Assembly (NCBI GenBank): GCA_022737715.1
Contig: JAIITD010000014.1
Span: forward strand, 1-22,754
DNA length: 22,754 nt
Source of the DNA: Veillonella sp.
Lineage (GTDB): Bacteria; Bacillota; Negativicutes; Veillonellales; Veillonellaceae
Direction: 5' to 3'
Positions 8,374-14,435 of the stretch are shown here, one piece after another. The stretch's first letter is position 1. Every line of letters starts with the position of its first letter. Position numbers and translations under genes: made by a program. The notes under the pieces were generated by a model. That model worked only from the letters and a program-made list of their open reading frames with translations, was not told the DNA's origin and did no database searches.

Positions 8374-8442
8374 TAGAACAGGCGTGTTCTAATTTTTAGG
8401 AGAGGTATTAAAGGGCTCGGAAAATATTACAGGCCTGTTCTA
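8374..8442. repeat. Palindrome island B (two sites)
   Basis: Type a palindrome TAGAACAGGCGTGTTCTA at 8374-8391, then 51 bp later a hybrid site TATTACAGGCCTGTTCTA (8425-8442) with a type b left arm and a type a right arm. The spacer has the same AGGAGAGGTATTAAAGGG seen in island A. Confidence 0.88.
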
Positions 8443-8481
8443 ATTTATAAAACATTATATATGTATTGAGTTCATTCGAAT

Positions 8482-8510
8482 TTGACGATTTATATAATTA
8501 TCCTTATAAT
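8482..8510 (+). promoter_or_regulatory. Promoter of the antitoxin antisense RNA
   Basis: TTGACG (8482-8487), 17-nt spacer, TATAAT (8505-8510): 11 of 12 consensus bases. It points toward the 3' end of the minus-strand toxin gene and no plus-strand ORF follows, so it most likely drives an antisense RNA starting near 8517. Confidence 0.75.
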
Positions 8511-8546
8511 AAAAGAAGATAGTCAGACGAGTAGATCCGTCAGGCT
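8511..8546 (-). terminator. Terminator of the toxin mRNA
   Basis: On the minus strand AGCCTGACG and CGTCTGACT (8546-8538 and 8529-8521) form a hairpin with two imperfect pairs and an 8-nt loop, followed by ATCTTCTTTT. It would end a toxin mRNA of about 260 nt. Confidence 0.5.
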
Positions 8547-8627
8547 CATCTCAAGAAATACGAAAGTGATGAAATGGCCTTTCAGTTACCTAGCTATCCT
8601 AGGATAACGAAGGGCTATTTGTCTTTT
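8517..8627 (+). ncRNA. Candidate antisense RNA antitoxin of the type I module
   Basis: A transcript of about 110 nt is predicted from the promoter at 8482-8510 to a long hairpin: outer stem GCCTTTC / GAAGGGC (8577-8583, 8609-8615), inner stem GTTACCTAG / CTAGGATAAC with one bulged base, then TATTTGTCTTTT. It would be fully complementary to the 3' untranslated part and stop codon of the toxin mRNA, the arrangement of txpA/RatA and bsrG/SR4 in Bacillus (known), where the antisense RNA promotes degradation or blocks translation of the toxin mRNA. The ends are inferred from promoter and hairpin only. Confidence 0.6.
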
Positions 8628-8716
8628 CCAAGACAAATAAGAGCCACAAGTGCACCAAAGGCAATAACAACAGTCATCACCTCTAGAATTATCATGATTA
8701 ACTCATAATCACTCAT
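8615..8716 (-). CDS. Holin-like type I toxin, 33 residues
   Basis: A small membrane protein starting MSDYELIMIILEVM, with one hydrophobic helix (about 6-29) and a charged end GKDK. This is the pattern of the Firmicute putative holin-like toxins (MS-YE-L-LMI-FG-LI...KK; TxpA/BsrG/BsrE group), which insert in the inner membrane and perturb it. A very strong Shine-Dalgarno (GGAGGGAGGGG, 8733-8723) sits 6 nt before the ATG. Upstream CCTCTC can pair with GGGAGG of that site, a way to hold the mRNA untranslated. A near-consensus promoter precedes it and a convergent antisense RNA overlaps its 3' end. It lies between palindrome islands B and C. Function is inferred from architecture. Confidence 0.75.
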   Translation of the reverse strand: MSDYELIMIILEVMTVVIAFGALVALICLGKDK

Positions 8717-8775
8717 AGAGCACCCCTCCCTCCATTAACGAAGAGAGGCCCAACCTCGCCGACTATCTTAGGTCA

Positions 8776-8804
8776 ATTATAATGCGAACATATGAGTTAA
8801 GCAA
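8776..8804 (-). promoter_or_regulatory. Promoter of the type I toxin
   Basis: On the minus strand TTGCTT (8804-8799), 17-nt spacer, TATAAT (8781-8776). Transcription would begin near 8769, leaving a 5' leader of about 53 nt that contains the anti-Shine-Dalgarno segment. Confidence 0.75.
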
Positions 8805-8925
8805 TAAGCATCTATAAATACAGATATATGAATTAAAGAAAATAAGAGTGTTGATGATAAAGACTTATTTATAACTAAATTAAGTGGTTTTAAAGGTTAC
8901 TTAGTAACCGTAAACCAACTAAAAT

Positions 8926-8968
8926 AATCCCCTTGATGAGTATCTAGGTACCTATCAAGGGGATTTTA
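8926..8968 (+). terminator. Second copy of the AATCCCCTTGAT hairpin
   Basis: Same 12-bp stem as at 5574-5613, with one change in the loop (TCTAGG for TCTTGG), followed by TTTTAAATTAG. No plus-strand gene ends just upstream, so here it is an orphan terminator, apparently duplicated together with the start of the palindrome island. Confidence 0.75.
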
Positions 8969-8971
8969 AAT

Positions 8972-9093
8972 TAGTACAGGCGTGTAGTAATTTTAAGATG
9001 AGCCTGATATGGTGTCTTTAGAATTAGAACAGGCCTGTTCTAAATTTTAGAAGAGGTGTTAAGGGACTCAGCCAATACTACACGCCTGTTCTA
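8972..9093. repeat. Palindrome island C (three sites)
   Basis: TAGTACAGGCGTGTAGTA (8972-8989), TAGAACAGGCCTGTTCTA (9025-9042, perfect type a) and TACTACACGCCTGTTCTA (9076-9093, hybrid). Spacings are 53 and 51 bp. The first spacer has AAGATGAGCCTGATATGGTGTC and the second TTTTAGAAGAGGTGTTAAGGG, matching the two spacer types of island A. Confidence 0.88.
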
Positions 9094-9135
9094 ATTCCAA
9101 GTAGGGATGTCAGAGGAACGTAATCTCAGAAAATG

Positions 9136-9144
9136 TGGTATAAT
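9136..9144 (+). promoter_or_regulatory. Extended -10 promoter upstream of the secreted Pro/Ala-rich protein
   Basis: TGGTATAAT fits an extended -10 (TGnTATAAT) with no clear -35. The implied leader of about 110 nt is AT-rich and includes a long TATATA stretch. Confidence 0.4.
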
Positions 9145-9262
9145 AAGTTGTTAAATCGTATACAATCATTTTTATACTTACATAATCTATCTACCATTAG
9201 TATGTATTAATGTATATATATATAGTATTAAGATAGGTAGTATTTCATATTGAGGAGGCCTC

Positions 9263-9919
9263 ATGTTTCAACGTATGTGTGCAGTGGCTATGTTTGTAGC
9301 AGCGCTGTTTATATCTGTTATACCCAATGCCGATGCTCGGCAAGATATTTATGCTTTCACCTATAATGGCAATAATTGGTATGTGGACCGCGATTCAATT
9401 GACCGTAGCAAACCGGACGGGTTGCTACATTTCACGGTATATACCATGATTGGTTTGCGTTATGATGTGGCCAGTGGCAGCGAGTATTATAATGCAGATG
9501 TGTATTATTATGATCAAAAATTGTCTACCGAAGGTGGTCAGTTATTATATCGCAACCCAGGGATTTTGGCGGCGGCTCGTGTGGCACGTCAACAACCGGA
9601 TGCGCCTAAACCAGCACCAAAACCAGTGGTAGCACAGCCAGCAGCATCTCAATCGATGGCAGCTCAAACGGCTGCTCAATCTGCAGCGCCAACGGCACCG
9701 CAACCAAATATCGTCAAGGCTTTATCGACACCGGTTCAAGCTCCTGTACCTGCTAATGGTCCTGTGAAAGTAAACACTCAAATTCCAATTGTGTTACCAA
9801 CAGGTCCTGTAAAAAAGGTGGCAGCTAAAACAGTGATGACCCGTCATAACACAGTGCAACAAACGACAGGTAGCACATCTGAATCCGATGAAACAGAGGC
9901 TAATCGTACTCGTAAATAA
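9263..9919 (+). CDS. Secreted protein with small N-terminal domain and Pro/Ala-rich tail
   Basis: A 218-residue exported protein of unknown function. Signal peptide 1-25 (MCAVAMFVAALFISVIP, cleavage near ADA-R). Residues 27-110 form a compact Tyr/Trp-rich domain (NNWYVDRDSIDRS, YYNADVYYYDQ) vaguely like small surface-protein domains in which a secreted chain reports W-x-V-D-x-D-S-I; I would not assign a family. Residues 113-218 are low complexity, rich in Ala, Pro, Gln and Val, ending in a basic RTRK. The tail resembles wall-spanning or envelope linkers. Start ATG at 9263 has GAGGAGG ending 4 nt before it; a second ATG four codons on has less favourable spacing. A long terminator follows at once, so it is probably monocistronic. 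Confidence 0.8.
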   Translation: MFQRMCAVAMFVAALFISVIPNADARQDIYAFTYNGNNWYVDRDSIDRSKPDGLLHFTVYTMIGLRYDVASGSEYYNADVYYYDQKLSTEGGQLLYRNPGILAAARVARQQPDAPKPAPKPVVAQPAASQSMAAQTAAQSAAPTAPQPNIVKALSTPVQAPVPANGPVKVNTQIPIVLPTGPVKKVAAKTVMTRHNTVQQTTGSTSESDETEANRTRK

Positions 9920-9924
9920 TCCTA

Positions 9925-9998
9925 AAAAACTGCAATCTAGTTATATGTATACTGAGAATGTATCAGTTACGGTATATATGACTAGGTTGCAGTTTTTA
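9925..9998 (+). terminator. Rho-independent terminator after the secreted protein gene
   Basis: AAAAACTGCAATCTAGT pairs with ACTAGGTTGCAGTTTTT (one G-T pair), with further pairing in the loop (ATAT / ATAT), then TATTTTG. Confidence 0.88.
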
Positions 9999-10239
9999 TT
10001 TTGTAAACATGAGGCTGTCTGAATAATCTCTAGCTTACAATTTGTATGCATTCCTTTCTATCAATATGCGGAATTGGCAAATCACCAGGTTAAAAATAGT
10101 AGTTTTTTAATGAGGTATTAATGAAACAGATGGTATATAATAGAATGTATAAAGTGTTAACAATAGACTGATGACTGGGAGGACAGAGGTCTTAACGTAA
10201 CTTGATTGTATTTGAGCTGTCAATAGAGGGTAGAGAGAG

Positions 10240-11385
10240 ATGAAGCAGTTCGTAAAAAGGTTGGCTTGCGGTGTATTGGCAATAGCCATGATGGGCACCT
10301 TTGTAGGATGTAGTCGAGAGGCGCCAAGTACGACGACAAGTTCTGACCGTGCGCCCGTAGGGTATAAGGCGATTGCTGCCATGAATGCGTCGGCTGCGGA
10401 AAAGGCGGACCGCAGTGTGCGCACTATGTCACGAGAGGACAAGATTGGTCAATTGATGTTCATTGGCCTACAAGGTACTACGTTTGACGAATCACAAAAA
10501 GAAATAATACGTAAATATCGCGTAGGCGGTATTTTGCTAGATCATGATAATATGGAATCCAAGGAACAAGTGCGGGCTTTCACACAAGGTATACGAGATA
10601 CGGCGAATACGTCGAGCCTTATGATGCCGTTCATTGCCATGAATCGGGAACGCATGCAGTACCGGCCTAGCCTGATGCTGCCTTGGACGGACCCTAAGCT
10701 GTTATCGAAGCAGGGCCTTGATGCGGTGTCGAGTTTGGCGACGCGCACGGCCATCGAGATGCGCGACCTTGGGTTCAACCTCAATTTGGGTGTCATGGTG
10801 AATACCCATTCGTTTTACTCGTACACGAGCGATGTGGACCGGGCGGCGCGCATTGGTGAGACCATTACCAAACGGTATGCGGCGAATCGCGTGTTTACAG
10901 GGTACGAATATTTTCCAGGTGGCGGAGATTACACGGTGCCAGGCATGAAACTAGATGCGTCTAAGGCGAGCCTCATGGACGAGGATGGTCGCGTTTTTGC
11001 TCAGCTCATCGATGCGACCAGTGAGGAGCATCCTATGATTATGGTGAATGCTGTGAAAGTCACCTCTATCGACGCCAATCAGCCGGTGAGTCTTTCTAAA
11101 ACGATTATTACAGATTGGTTACGGAAGGAACTTGGCTTTGAGGGCGTAGTGATTACCGATGATATCGAGGTTGGTGCTGCCGTTGCTGGCATGTCAATCG
11201 AAGACTATGCGGTCCACACCATCAATGCGGGCAGCGACATGGTTATCGTTTGTAATCATGCTAAGCACATCAAGGAGGTTCACGATGCGTTGACGCAGGC
11301 TGTAGAGAACGGAACCATTTCCGAAGCACGGCTTGATGAATCGGTGCGCCGCATCATGCTCATGAAATTTAGCAATGACCAGTGA
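10240..11385 (+). CDS. GH3 (NagZ-like) lipoprotein with degenerate active site
   Basis: A 381-residue predicted lipoprotein (hydrophobic segment 8-23, Cys24 in FVGC) followed by a glycoside hydrolase family 3 TIM barrel of the beta-N-acetylhexosaminidase type. Recognisable: EDKIGQLMFIGL near 66-77, VGGILLD, and the nucleophile motif GVVITDDIEVGA with Asp307. Normal NagZ has a VDQEGG substrate loop and KHFPGHG, whose His is the general acid/base. Here these read AMNRERM (133-139) and YEYFPGGGDY (222-231): the Lys-His pair and the catalytic His are missing. It may be inactive or bind a glycan without cleaving it. Start ATG 10240 follows AGAGGG at 10225-10230. The preceding gap (9999-10239) holds only a possible TATAAT at 10136-10141 and a 16-codon ORF behind GAGG that I do not call. 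Confidence 0.8.
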   Translation: MKQFVKRLACGVLAIAMMGTFVGCSREAPSTTTSSDRAPVGYKAIAAMNASAAEKADRSVRTMSREDKIGQLMFIGLQGTTFDESQKEIIRKYRVGGILLDHDNMESKEQVRAFTQGIRDTANTSSLMMPFIAMNRERMQYRPSLMLPWTDPKLLSKQGLDAVSSLATRTAIEMRDLGFNLNLGVMVNTHSFYSYTSDVDRAARIGETITKRYAANRVFTGYEYFPGGGDYTVPGMKLDASKASLMDEDGRVFAQLIDATSEEHPMIMVNAVKVTSIDANQPVSLSKTIITDWLRKELGFEGVVITDDIEVGAAVAGMSIEDYAVHTINAGSDMVIVCNHAKHIKEVHDALTQAVENGTISEARLDESVRRIMLMKFSNDQ

Positions 11386-11436
11386 TGATTCATATGCTTT
11401 CAAACATAGTAAAATAAATATAGATGAACATAGAAG

Positions 11437-11470
11437 AAACTCTTTTCTCGTAATGGGAAAAGAGTTTTTT
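11437..11470 (+). terminator. Rho-independent terminator after the GH3-like gene
   Basis: AAACTCTTTTCTC / GGGAAAAGAGTTT with a GTAAT loop and a T run. Confidence 0.92.
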
Positions 11471-11521
11471 ATGTGATACAGATGAATTTATTATCTATTT
11501 GTTAAAAACTATAAAAATTAT

Positions 11522-11550
11522 TTTATAGTTTATTTAAATTATGATATAAT
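11522..11550 (+). promoter_or_regulatory. Promoter of the ATPase gene overlapping AT-rich motif (copy 2)
   Basis: TATAAT at 11545-11550 is a clear -10; at 17-nt distance the -35 position reads TTTATA. The same segment (TTTATAGTTTATTTAAATT) matches the leader motif at 5953-5974 with three changes in 22, so a regulator bound there would cover the -35. Confidence 0.5.
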
Positions 11551-11590
11551 AAACTCCTGAGAACTGATTTTAAGGGAGGTGAGATCTTAT

Positions 11591-12616
11591 ATGAAGTGTA
11601 GTAACCATGAGGCGGTGATTGACGCCATAATGGAACAGTACAATCAGGGCCGCATGGAAATGAGTGTTGTACACGGTCCTTACAGCGTTGGTAAAACGTA
11701 TATCGCTAGAGAGTTACAGGCTCGATTAGGCAAGAGTCATACCATATATCTGCTTGGACGTTTGGCGAATGAGTCCATTCATATTCGATCAATTGAGAGA
11801 GAACTAGAGGTGCTATCCGGGTCTTTTAAGACCTTAGAGGACGCATTGCGTGGCGTTTTTCAAGCGAGTCTTGACAAGCGGGTCATGTTCATCATAGATG
11901 ATTATCCTGCATTTGTGGATACGGTTCCACAAGCGCCAATTATATTGCGTGACTTGATGGAAACCTATCGCGACCATGGGAAAGTATTTGTGCTTCTCAT
12001 GGGAACCCATGTAGATGAATTGAAAGGCCGCATCATCGGCGAATCAAGCTTAATTGCAGCCTACATTCATAATTATTTCAAGGTCAATCCATTCACACTT
12101 GATGATGTGAGAGCATTAGGTTGGAACTATACGGATGAAGATCTTGCTAAAATATACCACGTAACAGGCGGTATGCCGGGGAACCTCGTGCATATAGATT
12201 CCGCCTTATCGGTAGATGAAAATATTGTGCGTCTATTCTTTAAACCCCAAGGCGTATTGTGCATGGAACCGCAACGATTAGTGATGCGCTACATTCGTAA
12301 TACGGGGGCTGCTAATGCGATTCTCTATGCGTTGGCACAACTGGATAAGCCATTCTATACGGAACTCTGCCACGCGAGTGAGCTCAAAAGTGGCACCTTT
12401 GCAACCCGTATGGCTGACCTATTAGATATGGAGATTATTGGACGTATTCAAGGGGGCAGTCGTGGTCCACTGCGTTACGCAGATTACCATTTTGTGAATA
12501 CTATGTTCCAATTTTGGTACCAGTTCGTATTCCCAAACCTTGAGGAAATTAATTGCGGTCAAGGGCAATATATTTACGATACCATTGCAAAACCTACGCT
12601 AGATACACTTGCTTAA
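11591..12616 (+). CDS. P-loop ATPase of the archaeal-ATPase type, short C terminus
   Basis: A 341-residue cytoplasmic ATPase. Walker A GPYSVGKT (29-36), Walker B VMFIIDDYP with Asp103/Asp104, then GTHVDEL as the sensor-1 region and a winged-helix part near 230-305 (RYIRNTGAANAILYALAQL, RMADLLDMEIIGRI). This is the ATP_bind_2/archaeal ATPase family, whose members are usually about 450 residues and carry a C-terminal DUF234 nuclease-like domain. Here the protein ends right after FWYQFVFPN...IAKPTLDTLA, where DUF234 would begin, so it lacks it. Start: ATG at 11591 behind GGGAGGTGA; the GTG at 11579 lies inside that site. Its role is unknown in this family; relatives have been linked to mobile elements and DNA transactions. 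Confidence 0.8.
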   Translation: MKCSNHEAVIDAIMEQYNQGRMEMSVVHGPYSVGKTYIARELQARLGKSHTIYLLGRLANESIHIRSIERELEVLSGSFKTLEDALRGVFQASLDKRVMFIIDDYPAFVDTVPQAPIILRDLMETYRDHGKVFVLLMGTHVDELKGRIIGESSLIAAYIHNYFKVNPFTLDDVRALGWNYTDEDLAKIYHVTGGMPGNLVHIDSALSVDENIVRLFFKPQGVLCMEPQRLVMRYIRNTGAANAILYALAQLDKPFYTELCHASELKSGTFATRMADLLDMEIIGRIQGGSRGPLRYADYHFVNTMFQFWYQFVFPNLEEINCGQGQYIYDTIAKPTLDTLA

Positions 12617-12618
12617 TA

Positions 12619-12704
12619 CGATTGTTTTAGTGAAATGAATTCGAATTCGTGGGGCTTATAATTGATTTGAATTCGTTCAGTGTATAACAATCGATTCGAA
12701 TTCA
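12619..12704. repeat. GAATTCGAATTC-type inverted repeat cluster
   Basis: Nested arms: CGATTGTT (12619) with AACAATCG (12686), and TGAATTCGAATTCG (12636) with CGATTCGAATTCA (12692). A further TTTGAATTCGTTC lies between. No gene overlaps. It may be a secondary structure in the ATPase mRNA tail or a protein-binding site. Confidence 0.5.
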
Positions 12705-12786
12705 AGTAGCTATGTAAAATTGATCTAAATTGGCGTACTTTACTGAAATAGGTTTGTAATTATACACAAATACATATGTAACAACA

Positions 12787-12826
12787 AAAATTCCGCTGTA
12801 AATCTATGCATTTATGGCGGAATTTC
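12787..12826. terminator. Hairpin terminator between ATPase and sigma-like genes
   Basis: AAATTCCGCTGTAAAT / ATTTATGGCGGAATTT with a CTATGC loop. On the plus strand it is followed by CTCGTTTGTC, on the minus strand by a better T run. Confidence 0.7.
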
Positions 12827-12830
12827 TCGT

Positions 12831-12859
12831 TTGTCTAAATACTCATTTGGGTGTATATT
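12831..12859 (+). promoter_or_regulatory. Promoter of the sigma-70-like gene
   Basis: TTGTCT (12831-12836), 17-nt spacer, TATATT (12854-12859), giving a start near 12866 and a 24-nt leader. Confidence 0.55.
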
Positions 12860-12889
12860 CCAAGTAAGCCTAGGCAGAAAGGAACGAAT

Positions 12890-13627
12890 ATGAACGTAAA
12901 GCATGTGGTATGTCCCCAAAAGGTATTACAAGCGGTGACAGACCTTAGTTTAGTGCGCGTCTGCCAAGAACGTCGTGTATCGGTGCTCAGTACGGAGCGA
13001 GCCGTATGGCCCATCGAGGAACTGACCATAGATGCGGCACAAATCGAGCTGTGTCGACGTTATCGACCACTCATCGTGCGGTATGCAAGCCGATGTAGTA
13101 CGGCAATGATGACGGACGACGTGGAATCATTTCTGTGGATCATCTTGATCGAATCTATCTATAGCTTTCACACATCGGGAAAGGTACCATTTTCTGGTTA
13201 TGTGAAAGCAGCCATTCGCTATGGTTATCTTAATTTTTACAAACAATCTGCTCATCAGTGGCGCCATGAGTTAACTTTGCCTCTCTGTACCGGTGATGAT
13301 GTATCAGAGCCTGCCATGGACCAGTTTCCAGATACTATAGATATCGAACGAGATATTATAGGAACGGTGACAGAAGACGAATTGCGCAATCGTCTGTGGG
13401 CTGCTTTCAGAAAACTGCCACGCGAGCAACAACAGTTATTGTATGCCTTATATCGAGATGGTAAAAGCTGCGTAGACATAGGTTATGAGTCCAATCAGTC
13501 TAGGCAGGCTGTGCAACAGCGCCATCAAAAGTCCATTGACCAACTGCGGTACTATATGATGGTAGCGGACAACAAAGAATTCGATATTCAAGATATGCAA
13601 AATATGCATAGTTATAAGCAACTTTAA
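12890..13627 (+). CDS. Sigma-70 family-like transcription factor
   Basis: A 245-residue protein with the layout of a small sigma factor. Residues about 51-118 fit region 2 (RRYRPLIVRYASRC, DDVESFLWIILIESIYSF, FSGYVKAAIRYGYLNFYK), and 165-223 fit region 4 with a helix-turn-helix (LRNRLWAAFRKLPREQQQL, then a stretch ending RQAVQQRHQKSIDQLR). No region 3 is visible, as in ECF-like and SigH-like factors. The N-terminal 50 residues are unassigned. The ATG at 12890 is preceded by AAAGGAA; a GTG at 12851 would be in frame but lies within the -10 region. It sits between an ATPase and the ComK-like gene, so a role in competence or in surface-gene control is possible but unproven. Confidence 0.75.
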   Translation: MNVKHVVCPQKVLQAVTDLSLVRVCQERRVSVLSTERAVWPIEELTIDAAQIELCRRYRPLIVRYASRCSTAMMTDDVESFLWIILIESIYSFHTSGKVPFSGYVKAAIRYGYLNFYKQSAHQWRHELTLPLCTGDDVSEPAMDQFPDTIDIERDIIGTVTEDELRNRLWAAFRKLPREQQQLLYALYRDGKSCVDIGYESNQSRQAVQQRHQKSIDQLRYYMMVADNKEFDIQDMQNMHSYKQL

Positions 13628-13656
13628 AAAATCTAAAATATTTTTTAATTTATATA

Positions 13657-13685
13657 TTTACAGTTTGTAATTATAGGTATACAAT
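13657..13685 (+). promoter_or_regulatory. Promoter of the ComK-like gene
   Basis: TTTACA (13657-13662), 17-nt spacer, TACAAT (13680-13685), each one base from consensus. Just upstream AAAATATTTTTTA (13635-13647) resembles one AAAA-N5-TTTT half of a Bacillus K-box (7 of 8), which could mean autoregulation; in such AT-rich DNA this is weak. Confidence 0.6.
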
Positions 13686-13694
13686 TAACTCATA

Positions 13695-13729
13695 AGTGCT
13701 GCTAAAGCACCTACTATAACACGTGTTAT
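13695..13729. promoter_or_regulatory. Hairpin and 14-bp palindrome in the ComK-like leader
   Basis: GTGCT-GCTAA-AGCAC is followed by the perfect palindrome ATAACACGTGTTAT (13716-13729). Both lie just after the predicted transcription start, where an operator would block elongation or initiation. Confidence 0.4.
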
Positions 13730-13799
13730 TTAAGCTTTTACAAGAGGAATTCCTAATTTTATTACTGACTATTTATTAATCTTAAGAAAGGTTAAGATA

Positions 13800-14402
13800 A
13801 TGTTGAATACAACGTCTACAAATGTAAGTAATAACGAATTAATTTCTTGTAACCCAAATGCAATATATGGCGATGTGGATCACCATATATGTTGCTTAAT
13901 CCCAATCTACATTGACGGCGGTGATTGTACTGCTTGTTATTATGTAGATGGTCGGCGTGAAATCGTTCATAAATCTATTAAGACGGTTTTGAAAGAGGTA
14001 GCGCACCACGAGGGAGTTCTAGCAAACGGCATTCAATCGTCGAGGCGGACAAAGCCGATGTATACGGACCCTAGAACAATGAGTCCGAACATGACCTTTG
14101 CGAGCCTGAAATCGCGCAAACCTATCGGGCGTGATGTGGTATATGGTTTATTCAACGTTATCGTTCCATTTCAATACCGCATTGAGCCAGGACCAGAACC
14201 ACATACAACGTATATCATCATAGGAGACTTTGATCCTATACTCGTATTTCATTCCCCTGACCACGTGCAACGCAAACTACGCGATGCTTTGTTAGAACAT
14301 CTTGATTATACGAAACGGATACTCGCTAAATTGAGTACCTGCGGAAATCCTTACGTGGTGGCTGAAATTTATGGTGCCTCGAGAACGCTAGCGGGAGTAT
14401 AG
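13800..14402 (+). CDS. ComK-like competence transcription factor (tentative)
   Basis: A 200-residue protein whose order of features matches ComK: an N-terminal part ending in a conserved Ser before a helix (HKSIKTVLKEVAHHEG, 58-72), a Gly and Arg-rich stretch, KPMYTDP (85-91, ComK has KPPIMVDP), SLKSRKPIGRDVVYGLFNVI (like the ComK segment with Ser, Pro and Trp-Ile), and a C-terminal helix after a short Ser motif (VFHSPDHVQRKLRDALLEHL, 149-168; ComK has ISYNSFENQVYRTAWL). ComK activates DNA-uptake genes in Bacillus. Start ATG 13800 has AAGAAAGG 8 nt before it. It follows the sigma-like gene and ends 33 nt before a trimeric autotransporter gene without a terminator. The assignment rests on pattern memory and could be wrong. 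Confidence 0.5.
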   Translation: MLNTTSTNVSNNELISCNPNAIYGDVDHHICCLIPIYIDGGDCTACYYVDGRREIVHKSIKTVLKEVAHHEGVLANGIQSSRRTKPMYTDPRTMSPNMTFASLKSRKPIGRDVVYGLFNVIVPFQYRIEPGPEPHTTYIIIGDFDPILVFHSPDHVQRKLRDALLEHLDYTKRILAKLSTCGNPYVVAEIYGASRTLAGV

Positions 14403-14435
14403 CAACACATTTTGAGAGTGTGGGAGGGACGTAAT

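Noticed and set aside
10121..10171. 16-codon ORF behind GAGG upstream of the GH3-like gene
   Set aside because: Too short to judge, overlaps the possible -10 of the next gene, and no family is recognisable.
14412..14435. TTG start for the first trimeric autotransporter
   Set aside because: It would put the GGGAGGG ribosome site inside the gene and add charged residues before the signal peptide.
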